Origin: Persicaria tinctoria
Taxonomy: Eukaryota > Streptophyta > Magnoliopsida > Caryophyllales > Polygonaceae
NCBI GenBank assembly: GCA_037127255.1
Contig: JBANSL010000016.1
Location: 3,846,501 to 3,910,500, forward strand
DNA length: 64,000 nt
Direction of reading: 5' to 3'
Shown: positions 12,331 through 23,700 of the stretch, piece after piece
Numbering within the stretch: the stretch's first letter is position 1
Layout of the letters: each line of letters begins with the position of its first letter
Program-made: the position numbers and the translations under genes
Notes under the pieces: model-generated
What the model saw: the letters and a program-made list of their open reading frames with translations, nothing else
The model's database searches: none
What the model was told of the DNA's origin: nothing

Positions 12331-15300
12331 CCTTTTAGTTTTACCACAAATATAAAGAGACTTTAACTCATCCCAAAGGGGCCCCTCTCTTCATTATCTA
12401 CTGATACTGTCACATAACAGAACCATACAATAGAGCAAAGAGGGAATATCAGAGGCCAAAGGTATAGTGGGTGGATAGTTCTGATAGCACCAAGTCAAGG
12501 GCAGTAGTAGCAGCCTTATGTTTTGTGGGTTCTTTTCCCGAATTTAATAACAAAATGCAGAAAGTAATTAAAACAAAGAAAATAAAAGAAGTACTCCTAT
12601 AAACCAAAATCACCAAGTAATTAAATTTTGGGTCCATAGGAGACGTATAGCGTTGTTCTCTTGTAACCAGACACAATGCATCTGCCACCTATGGTAGCTA
12701 CATGTCAGCTCCACAGATGCCCTGCTATTATGGGCTTGGCTTCTTTTCATATTTTCTTAAATTTCTTCTTTTACAGGTAAAACCAATGGTTTGAACTCTG
12801 AAGAACTGTAATATAAGCAGGGTTCAGGATTTCATACGCACCTCTGGGTAATTTGGGTTATATCATGCATCACTATCAATCGAAAGTAATTAATAAAAGA
12901 ATATCAAAAAATTAAAGAGCCCAAGGATATGCCCTTGTTACGGGGTTGCCCATGATACAAAGATGAGCTATTTTCAAACTTTTTATTTAACAAATATGGT
13001 GTATAACTTATTTGTTGATGAAACTTTGTCTGCATTCTATCTCAGTACTAGAATTATCTCTATTATTAACCAGAAGTTATCAAGAAATAGCATTTTTAGT
13101 GCTCCTTCCTATTCTTTTTCTTGAACAGCCCATTTTGTACGTCAAAATGGCATAGATTCAAGCTAGAACCAAAATATTCTGAAACAAAAGAGAAACTAGT
13201 CACCGGTCTTTTTTTCTCCCCACTTTATTCACTTTATTTGATTGTCTCAGCCTCTCAGGGACAAAAAAGATATATGAATATTCTCATTTTGAAAAGTGGG
13301 AGAGGAAGAGAACTGAAAAGATGAAATTTGCAAAAGATACCCAATCCATTAGCAGGTGGTGGTGGACTGCTAGTGAGCTGAGTGCTACAAACGTTGACCA
13401 AATTGTGTGGGTGTGGGTGTGGGTGATGTGATGTGATGAATTCTTACCCAGCACAGTGCACCACCAACTCGGATCCAGAGAAATAATATTCCACACTTCA
13501 CAGCTTACTGTTTGGCACTGTACTGTGTATATATATCAGGAGGGGAGAGGCTTTCAGTGGATCTGTGGTGCATATTAGGAAAATAATATATATTATTATT
13601 ATTAGGATTTAATTATTTTCATTATTTAGTATTAGAATTAGTCAAAGTGGTTAGAGTAAATCTCTCCCCACCTTCTCCATCATTAGTTCATTGTACGCTC
13701 TATATATTCTCTTTTACTAATGAATAGAATGTGTGTTCTTCCACACCAATTCTTAACAGTGCACTCTAATGTTGGATGGTCCAACATGTCAGTGCCTCAC
13801 TGGCTAGTGAATGCACTCCCCAGTCATTCAGATATTCAGAAAAGGTATTTAATTTTATACCTTGATATTGAATTTTGCCAATTCGATCCCTTTTGCATTT
13901 AATTTGTATTAAAAAAATCACATTTTGGAGTTTAGGGTTAATGCACAGTTTGAAGATATCAGACAAAAGTTATCTACATTTTCAAGGAGATGAATCTCAT
14001 GGGTAAAGTGATTTAAATTTTGAAGGTATTGACATGGATCTTCAAACAGACCCCAAAAAAATGTAAAAACATAAATAGAAATTAAATATGGAGTATCAAA
14101 AAATGCAAAAGTAAAAATAACAACCATGTTCACTTGGAGATGGTTTCGTTTTGTGTAGTTCTATGAGTCTCTAGACCAAGTAGTCTTCTTTGTGTGATTC
14201 TTTGATCCTTTGATGACATTGTTAGCCTTGACTTGTTTTTCAAGACCATTTGCTGTTGATTCAGGTCTTCGTATCCTTTCTAAAGGGTATTTTAGTTGGA
14301 CCTCTCAAAGTTGGACTTCATTAATTAATTAATTTACACCCACTTTCTTTCAAAAATAAAATAATACTAGGACTAATATGTAAAGTTTTTTAAAAGAAAA
14401 ATACTAAATATATTTTTCTCAAATTTTAATAATTGAAGTCCTATGGTACAAAAAAAAAATCATTAGCTCTCTCGTCCGAATTCTTTCCTAATAAAAAAAA
14501 TCATTAGCACCCGGAAAAGGGAGTTGAATCTTTTATCCACAGTTTTTTTCCTGGGTGAATGAGGGCAAGTTGCTCAATAAAAATAGAGGCAAAATTATTA
14601 GTATTTGACATAACTTTGGGTTGCAAAGCTATTCAAAAAGATTAATGTTAAAGTACTCCATAAAAACAAAAACCTTATTATTGGCATAAAATCGTACTCA
14701 TTGTAAGTCACTCGTGAGAAGGGAAGTACACAGGTACAGTGAGCTCAGCGGGGTTGATTAGCTAATGTTCCAATGAGGCAATGATGTTGGATAACGACTC
14801 AGAAGAGGTAATAGGTTATAGGCATCCTATGTAAAGACATGAGTAGTATCACTCACAATCTTAGCTAGGCTTGTCACTTTTGTAGAATAATCTAGTGCCT
14901 TTAGCTACAAATAGAAACCTTATTCACATAAAAACAAATATTATCATAGACTACTTTAAAAAATAAAAAAACATATCAGTGTGGATTTGAAACAGTAATT
15001 TCAAAATATATCAATTGATTCCGATTTTCAGCAAGACAAGATTAGAAATTTTCTAACAAACTCATTACAAATTAAAACAGCTTGGCTTAGAAAGCGACTT
15101 CCATGTATTTCATATAACTAAAAACTCTACCAAAAAGTGTCTGGATATATGATATATCCGTCACAAGCTAATACAAGGGCTAGCTAAAATTACACTTTTA
15201 CCCTTATAAACCCTAACCCTCCTCACTGACATACACACACTCCACACATCACAGCCACCTGATAAATTGGGTCAGTCTGAGAAGCCTAACCAGTAACCAG

Positions 15301-16563
15301 TCCACAATCAAAAACAAAATATAGTACTCTTATGAGTATATTTTAGCCCCTAATCACTATTGCTAAATTGGGTAGTCATGCACAATTAGGGTTTGGATTT
15401 TTATTTTATTTTTGCTTTTGTTTGCTTGTACCGTGATAATTAGTTAGACTGCCAATTCTATCACACTCTCGATTTACCTAACACAAGTGATGTGAATATT
15501 TCTAATTCTTGACTTGTTTCAGAAAAAAAAAAAAGTTTAGAACCTAATCACTGCTTAGTTTTGACCGTAATCTCTTCTTTGAATCAGAAACTCCTTTTTG
15601 TGTTTTGGCCTTTTGGGTAGTAGGCTGGCTAATAGGAACGAGCACAACCTAGAACACTAACTAGAGGCTATAGACTCCCTTTTACGACCTCCAGTCTCTC
15701 TCTCTCTAAACGTCTAATCTTACTTCTACTAAATGCCAGGGCAAAAGAATTGATTTCCATTTTCCATTAATTCTATCTGCCTACACCAAAAACCACAGAT
15801 ACGGTATGGTTCGAACTTTGATTTTTCTAACCAAACTGCGTAAGCAAAAATATCACGAATGAAACGGTTTCATATTTTCAACGCAATCATGAGATTTCCT
15901 TACTACTCAATTCTAGAAGGAGAGAGATAGAGAGAGAGGGACAAGCGAACCTTTTATCCTTCAGAACACGTTTGGTTGCGTGCTGGAGCGCCGTTGGAGC
16001 ATTTAAAGCACAAGAAGAGCAACACGACGATCTACTTTCTACTACCAGTAGTAACAGAGTAGGAGCCGGTGAGTATTAATTTTTGCCTTTTCTGTGTTTG
16101 CTTTTTTGCTCCTCCTCTGGACTTTTCCAGTAAACTGCAAAACAGCGAGAGATCGATCTATCGCTCTCACTGCGTTCTAACCTCCGACCTTTCAACTTCT
16201 CGCACAGTCAAATCCGGAATCAGAGACAAACTAGTACTGCTTGCGGAGCTCTGATCGATTATCTGTGAAACAAGATCACGCACCTGCTTTACTTTCAAAT
16301 TAATGGAAACAAAATTCTTGAGAAGTTAAAAATCAAACACAGTGGGGATACGTTTATGGTGATTTTGTGATCTGGAAGGGAAACGAAAACAAACGAACGG
16401 TTTGAATAACAGCTGGCCTCGAAACTCGAAAATGTAACTGAAAAAGGTTTGTAGCGAAAACTTTCAAGAGAAACTCGTTTTTCGAATTTTAGGAAAACTT
16501 AAATGCATCAGACATTCAAAATGGAGAAAAATTGAGATCAAGAAACGGAGAATGAGCACGCAC
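11504..16563 (-). other. probable 5'-leader intron of the Argonaute gene; no other gene seen
   Basis: The first coding exon is preceded on the minus strand by an acceptor (ttcccacag|ATTGTAGTAGAG, exon edge 11503), so the leader is spliced and the transcript must start further up. About 5 kb follows without any recognisable coding exon. It holds a GA microsatellite, A/T runs and gtgtgg simple repeats near 13410. Open frames such as 12044-12355 are driven by simple sequence. The intron is inferred from the acceptor and from candidate leader exons upstream. Confidence 0.45.
12301..12328. repeat. GA microsatellite
   Basis: About 14 uninterrupted ga dinucleotides. It probably lies in the leader intron of the Argonaute gene. 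Confidence 0.9.
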
Positions 16564-16637
16564 CGGAGACTCGGAGAGAGCTTTTCAGGAGAGTTGAAAA
16601 CTGAAAGCGCATCGATGAAAATGTTTTCTGGTGATTT
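16564..16637 (-). other. candidate non-coding leader exon of the Argonaute gene
   Basis: On the minus strand a good acceptor (tttattgcag|AAATC) and donor (CTCCG|gtgcgtgc) enclose 74 nt of CT-rich, 5'UTR-like sequence. A TATA-like stretch lies just upstream (16650-16658), so this could instead be an alternative first exon. No transcript evidence is available. Confidence 0.35.
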
Positions 16638-17008
16638 CTGCAATAAATGTATATATAGAGTGAAAAAATAGCCAGGAAAAACAAAAAAAGAAGAAGCAAT
16701 TTCTTCTACTATATAAAATGGCTTTCAGCGGTCAGTGTCTTTTGATAAAGGAACTTTAAACGAGAAACGATAAAGAAGAACACTTTTCGGGGCGTGCAAT
16801 TCCGATCACAAAACAACACGCCATGTCTTTTGATTTTACTAATATCAAATCGATTTGTGCGCTATTTTATTCCATAAAAAAACCTCAGATATCGATCCAA
16901 AATCAGTAACATCCTACATGAAATTTTAAAGTACAGCACAGAAAAAAGGAAAATTAAGCAGATCTATAAAGCGGAAGATAGATAGATAGGAGGAGAGATT
17001 CCCTTACT

Positions 17009-17290
17009 GAAGGCGTTTGATTGTGGACGCTGCAGGAGGCAAAGCTTTCAGTGCGTTTCCGAGCTGTTTGTCTGTGCTTTCATCTGACACGCATTCGCCT
17101 CGTTTCCTCCTTTCCTCTATATAATAATTACGAAATCTGAAAAAGGAAGAAGATAAAAAAAAAGGTCGCCGGAGAATGAAACTCCGGTGACGGAGGAGAG
17201 AGAGGGAGAGGGAGACGGTCGCTCGGAGATCAAGAGTGCGCGAAAGCAGACGGAAGAGCACTTTGGAAAAGTAGTGTGTGTGGTAGCGGG
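17009..17290 (-). other. candidate first (non-coding) exon, minus strand
   Basis: A CT-rich, 5'UTR-like segment lies downstream of a TATA box (17316-17323) and ends at a donor (CCTTCA|gtaagg). It contains an 85-codon open frame without recognisable similarity, which I take as chance or upstream-ORF sequence. By position and strand it most likely starts the Argonaute transcript, but it could belong to an unrecognised non-coding transcript. Confidence 0.4.
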
Positions 17291-17315
17291 TAAAGCGCGG
17301 CGTTCGAGGTCGGTG

Positions 17316-17323
17316 TTTATATA
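17316..17323 (-). promoter_or_regulatory. TATA box of a minus-strand promoter
   Basis: The minus strand reads CACTATATAAACACC, a strong plant TATA box. It lies within a GC-rich promoter patch, and CT-rich leader-like sequence follows about 30 bp downstream. Confidence 0.55.
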
Positions 17324-19303
17324 GTGCGCTGCGCGCCCCTTTAGACGGTCACCTTATCTTTGCTTTCTCTTCTTTTCGTTTCCGTTCTTCGTCTCCGATG
17401 AAAATTTGGAATTTCTCCGCTTTGGAATTTTTTTTCTGTTCGGTTCAAAAGATTGGGAACTAAAAAGAGCATCGGCCATTTGCTCAATTTTTCTTTATCC
17501 GAATAACATTTTTTTTATTTGCCCAACAAACTCGAAGATTTTAAACATTTGGTTAAATTTAAAGATTGGAATTTGAAATATGAATGTTTGAATTTATAAA
17601 TATATTAATTATAATTTAATTATTTTATATTAGTTTATACAAGTGTTTGAGTTTATAACTTAAAAAATCATAAAAATTAAAATAAAATGATAATGTAAGT
17701 AAATTAATTATAATTGACACACCCTTATCATTTAGTTCAATTTTATAAGAGTGCTTACATTATAATCATTTCGGAATTTACACAAACACGTTTCTCCTAC
17801 GTGTCCCGTTCAAGAAATAGGGTGGATGTCTGGCTGATAAGGTCGCACATATTTACCGCTTCTCTGACAATCACGATATCCTCAAATATCCTGATTTATA
17901 CGACCCAAACATCATCCATCTGGATTCTATCGACTAGGCTCTGTTCCCGTCGAATTTTGTCCTACTAAAAAATTGTTGATCTATATACAATAGGGATAAT
18001 TTTGTGTATTTCTTGTATCATATCTTATTTGTATTTTATTTTATGTGATTCGTATTTTAATGTAACTCATCGAATCATATTTTTCTAAACACCTTTGTTG
18101 CATGGCTCTGTGGCATTTAAATTGAAAAAAATATCACATTATAAATTGAAATATTAAAAATTACATTTGAGTTCAGGCTGCTCTTGAAATAGAAATACAA
18201 TTCTTTTTTTTTTTACATACAAGAAAATAATTCAAGATCAAATAGGTTTAATTCTCGAGAGCTCAAACTGACAAATAAAAACATCGTTATATCCAAAAAC
18301 AACTAAACATACAAAAAAACAGCAACATTCCAACAATTCGTAGTCAACTGAAAACAGATGGGAGAGAACTCGTCAATGAAACCATGTGGAGCCAAAGGTT
18401 GGCACTTCAACCGAATACGCTATTAGAAGGCGAGCCAAGCACTATCAGAGTAGCACCACTGGAAAGTAGGTACAACGGGCACGATCCCCTGGTGTTGTGA
18501 AGACATAACTCTAAGGAAGCATCTCCTGAACAATATATGGAGCTGTTGTGAAAACACAATCACGACTTTGACCGGTCGAGACTCACTCAAAGAGTTAAAA
18601 CACCAACAACGAACGAAATATCAAACGTCAAAGACACGCCAAAAACACAAGCTCAAACCATCCCATGAACAATCGAGTAGACACATCAGCGGAAATGTGG
18701 AGTCTAAACGAGTAACTTGTCATTCGTGCAAGGTTAAGTTTTTTTTAAAAAAAATAATTAATCCTTGGGGGGCAAGTATTAATTAGGATTGGTGTGGTAA
18801 TATGGTGAGATATCCTAGCTTCGTCACCCCTGACTGCTCCGACAATGACACTATGGTATCTTCTCGAAATGTAGAAGATCTGACGCCTATTTAGATATCA
18901 ACTTCCAAATTCTTGCTCTTGTTTCTCTTCTTTGGGAGGTATGGTCTGGAGGGACCGATGTCCCTTCCACAAGAATTTTCTTGATCTTGTTTCGATTTCG
19001 CAAAGCCCCATCTTCCTCTAATCTCTTGTAGAAAATCGTCTCCTCGCCATCACATCTATCCGAAGAGAGACCGATTATAGCGAGTATGATGAGTCAAAAT
19101 AATGAAGCCCCAGCTTGATCTTGTATTTACGATGATATTGTTGATGTTGATGTCTTGATGATGTTATTGTTGTAAACTTCACGAAAGAGTTTTAAGGGTT
19201 TTGAAATAGTCAAATAGATAAGTGTACTTACAATCATTAACATTTTCTAAAATACTTAACAAATTATATTCTGTAAAAAAAGGAAAGGAAAAAAGTTATA
19301 CAA
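17324..19303. other. intergenic, no gene recognised
   Basis: AT-rich sequence. A less AT-rich block at 18340-18720 has a short open frame (18568-18786) with no recognisable domain. No transposon ends are identified. Confidence 0.4.
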
Positions 19304-19305
19304 TA

Positions 19306-19542
19306 CTCCCTCCGTTTCCTTTTAACTGACTTTTTACTATTCATGCACGTTTTTTAATGTGTGAAAAAATATATGAAATAATAATTTTTTAAAATATTTT
19401 TTTCGATAATCTCATACTTATTGGTGATAAGTATAATATTATGAAAAAAATATTATTAAAATATTAATATTTAATATAGTTTTTATCGTTCTAAAACTAC
19501 GTGCATGACTTGAAAAAGTCACTTAATAGGAAACGGAGGGAG
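19306..19542. mobile_element. Stowaway-type MITE
   Basis: A 237-bp element starts ctccctccgtttcctttt and ends aggaaacggagggag, which are inverted repeats of the classic CTCCCTCCGT Stowaway type (Tc1/mariner-derived). It is flanked by TA on both sides (19304-19305 and 19543-19544), the expected target duplication. The inverted match continues inward: 'actgactttt' faces 'aaaagtcact', and 'catgcacgt' faces 'acgtgcatg'. There is no coding capacity. Confidence 0.92.
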
Positions 19543-20016
19543 TATAAAATTATATAAAGATTAGGGGTATGGTCATCACATTGGACATTATGATAAATTC
19601 CCAATAATGCATTTCATATGTCCGTTACATATATATCTATAGTGATCTAAAATTTAAAGGAGAATATATAGATCGATGTATAATTATTTATGATGGGCAA
19701 ATGATTGAAAATGAAAAGGATACATAATAAGTGCAAAGTTGTAGTAGTATTAAAACAAATGACTTAGAACACAAACCGGAATGAATTGACATCACTAGCT
19801 TTGAACAACCACTTTAAAGGACAAAAACAAAATGCTTTTTTTATACTTGGTCATAAAACATATGATTAGATGCATATGTGTAAATATTCCACCTTTCTCA
19901 TCGGAAAAAAAAATACATCATTTTTTGGCTGAATTGACAATTAGTTACCTAAAGTAAAATCCATTCGTCCGATAAACTGGGGATCCACTTTTAGTTTGTC
20001 TGGTGTAGGTATCTTA

Positions 20017-20270
20017 GGGCTTGTTTGGCTAAACATATCTAGGTTAAATTCTCCTCAATTATAATTCTTATGAATTTGAAAAAATTGTTTGATCAAGGTT
20101 ATCAGATGCAAGAATTTAAACGGGAGAAGTTGGATTTTTTCATAAAAATTGATGAAATTACAACTTATTTAGTCCCTCGGATAAGTGAAATTTTCCCATT
20201 TTATAGGAATTGAAATTTTTAAAAAGTCAAATTTCTTATGTTTTTAGTATTAAAAAAAAAAACCAAACAC
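20017..20270. mobile_element. PIF/Harbinger-like MITE
   Basis: The left end gggcttgtttgg and right end ccaaacac are imperfect inverted repeats around about 250 bp of AT-rich sequence. TTA trinucleotides flank both sides (20014-20016 and 20271-20273), matching the PIF/Harbinger target preference. No transposase is present. Confidence 0.6.
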
Positions 20271-20321
20271 TTATATTTATCCTTAAACTTATGGGTTTTA
20301 AATAGTAACTAGTACAGTCCC

Positions 20322-20335
20322 CGCGCCATGGCGCG
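20322..20335 (-). repeat. 3'-terminal palindrome of the large Helitron
   Basis: A perfect 14-bp palindrome (cgcgccatggcgcg) lies about 10 bp before the terminal CTAG on the minus strand. This is the position where Helitrons carry the hairpin thought to act as transposition terminator. Unlike the smaller Helitron's hairpin it has no unpaired loop bases. Confidence 0.8.
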
Positions 20336-20746
20336 TCCGCGAGGAAAAAAATATAAAATATCTATTATAAGGATGAACAAAAATAATAATGAAAAAAATA
20401 CAAATGGTGAAATACATTAATGAATATAAAACTAAATATATGAATGGATGTTGTCGTTACGGTAGACTTCGTCCATAGGATTCCTGGGGAAAAAAAATAG
20501 TTTGGTTATATGAAGAGATGAAAATGTATATAAAAAGAAATAATGTAAGGCTAATCTTACAAAATGAGGATAATAAGGATTATGGGTGGGTGACACCAAG
20601 TCCTCCAAACTCTAAGTGAATGTAATCCGTCTGTATAAATAAATTAATAAACACAATAAGACCAATATTATGATTAGCATATTGAAATAAAAGTTATAAA
20701 GGCAAAAATAAAAAATAACAGACAAACAGTAAATAGAATGTACCTG

Positions 20747-23700
20747 TTAGGCTAAAGTATGTAAGATTTCTTTGTACACGACGTTAACAGTAGTGTTGAG
20801 CGAGTTACCATTCTTATCACATGATAGAATTTTCAAGCCAGATTTGGATGTAACCCTTGAGACAGCAACATACAACTGGCCATGGGTGAAGACTGGCATC
20901 CTCAAGTACAGCCCAACGTGAGAAAGAGATTGGCCTTGACTTTTGTTAATCGTCATGGAAAAACAGACCGACACTGGGAATTGTCGCCGTTGAAACTGGA
21001 ATGGTAAAGATGCTGTCTGTGAAGGGCACATGACCATACGTGGTATGAACACTTGGTCACCAACATTTCGCCCTGCCATAACACTCGCCTCAATGACATG
21101 GTTACCGAGTCGCGTAACAATCAACCTGGTTCCATTGCACAAGCCAGCGGATTGGTCTATGTTCCTCATCAGCATAATAGGAACACCAACCTTCAACCGT
21201 AACACATGGTTTGGTATGCCCGAAGCTTTGATGGTATTAAGGAACTCAGTAGAATATAACGGCTGACCAGAACTTATACACCCATCCGTCTTCAAGATGC
21301 TATCAGAACTGAGGTACACCTTATCATCTCCTGGCATATTATTAAGTATGTAGTCATTGACTTCATCCACAGATTCATGTGTCGGAGAAAGGATGGCCCT
21401 GTCTCGGAAATAGGTCACATCTGAAAAGTGCTGCATTATAGAGGGATAAGTATGTTCAACAATTGCTGTAACAGGATTTCCGGTGTAAGTGAGTAGGAAA
21501 TCAGAAGGTATCTCTATGGTAGAATCGCCACAGCTACGATCACCCAAGGTACCATCACCCACTTGAAGAATCCATTCAGATAAGGCACGGAGTTCTTGCA
21601 CAGTGGAATCTGAAGAATCTCCCGAGAGCCGCATATTTCTAGTCAGTTTCATCACTTTGCATGACTTCCACAAATAGGAAGAATTAATTGAGGCTGAAAC
21701 AATATCATGCCTAGTTCCTCGAGGAATAACAGGCAAGATCTGCCTAAAGTCGCCGCCAAGAACAATAACCTTACCACCAAATGGCTGAGATGAGCTATGC
21801 GGATTTGAGAACCTGAGAACATCCCTTAAGCTTCTATCCAATGCCTCAAAACAATACTTATGCATCACAGGTGCTTCATCCTAAATAATAAGACTTGCCT
21901 TGCATATAAGCTCTGCCAACGGAGTACCTGACTTTATGTGGCAAGTTGAATGAGAATCAACGTCTATGGGAATTGCAAATCTAGAATGTGCTGTCCTGCC
22001 ACCTGGGATAAGTAGAGAAGCAATCCCACTCGAAGCAACAGTCAGAACAATGCCACCCGTAGAACGTATAGCAACGGCAAGGGCTCTCCATAAATACGTT
22101 TTACCTGTGCCACCGTAGCCATATAGGAAGAAGAGTCCTCCTACGTCGCGAGAAACAGCCTTCATGATATCATCATAAACTGCACGCTGCTCAGCTGTAA
22201 AGTTCGACAGTAGGCTAGTATGCTCCAGAGCCAACTTGGATCTATCATAGTTGAGTTCATCCTGAATGAGCTTGTTACATCCCTCTATAATGAGGATATC
22301 ATTGGGAAGAGGCATTGGAGGGTGGGCTCGAAGAGAGCTACCATTACGCTGCAGTGATTTCTCAATCTCTGCAAGAGCATAATTCTTGAGTTGTTCTTCA
22401 CTTAACTGCAAATTTGCAAAAATAAGTAAGATAGTGAATAAACAACTATACTGTAACATGTTCAAATAAGAAAACGAATAAATTCCTATGTACACACCTT
22501 TCATCCGAAGTATTTTCCGTTGACGGTGAAGAATATCATCAGTCAGAAGATGCCATGTTTTCTCCCAAATAAATTCTGGTCTGGACAAAGTACCAGTTAA
22601 TAACAACATGGCAAAAAGTCTCCGCAAGTAGGAAGGATGTCCTGAAAAGCTAGCTTCTTCTATGGCCTCTATGTACTCCTTTTCATCATCCAACAATCCC
22701 AATGCATAACACGCTTCCTTGAAAGAACCATGGACGACTCCATTCACCGTTCGTATATCTTCATATGAGGTAGGACCTTTAACCGTATTCAATAAGATAC
22801 GGAGGTAATACAACTCCTTTGCGGCGGGAGTGACATGAAACATTCTACCGATTGCAAAACCTCGTATTCTAGGAGTCCATTCACGCTGTTGCGGCTTCCA
22901 CACGAACTCGGTAGGGAACTGAGCATAAGTTTAGGCTCTAGCGGCGTCATACTTCTTATTACACTCCATCCATGACAAAAACATAGTTTGTCGCCCCTCG
23001 ACTTTGTTGATGACATCATTGATGGACTCAGCATCACGGAACACAACATTCTGTTGGTTTGGCAGATGAAAATTCAACCGCTCAACAGAGGTAGCCCTGT
23101 AGTGGATAGAAAACTCGTATATTCGCCAAAGCGCCTCAATAGGAGATAGATACCTAAAGATAATAATGAGGGTGAACAGATGCAAGAGAACGTAAGTAGA
23201 AATCATTCAGTTGGAGACTTGGAGGTATAATGGATGCAAGAGACAATATGAACAAACTAATGCGAAATATGCAAAGTAAATGTTCAATTAGAAATAAGAA
23301 TAGGTGAATTACAAAAACAGAACAAATTAGAATATACCATGGTAATGAGATAAAACAAAAGGTAATTAGTAGTAATACGCTAAATTTCAATTGAGGAAAT
23401 AATAATGGGAAAAGTAGATGAAAATAAAATGAGTATATTATGATAAATTTGAATGTTAACATTATAAGTAACATGAGAGATGGAAGAGGATATATATAAT
23501 AAAAATACACAACCCCATTTGTGGTAAAATTAGAAAATTTAATTAAAACATAAAAGAGTACCTGGCATCGCAGAAATTCTGTATTTCGTCAATCTCTTGT
23601 CCATCTTGATCATCATTGGATATCGTTGCCATGATTCGATCATCGCCCTTGCTAATGTACTTGAATAAATACTTTATTGACCTCGACTGATTGCACCATT

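Noticed and set aside
12016..12355. Open frames over the A-run and GA microsatellite
   Set aside because: Composition is driven by simple sequence; both strands and several frames are open, with no domain.
17004..17261. 85-codon minus-strand frame starting MLFRLLSRTLDL
   Set aside because: It sits in CT-rich leader-like sequence just below a TATA box and runs over a likely splice donor; no similarity is recognised.
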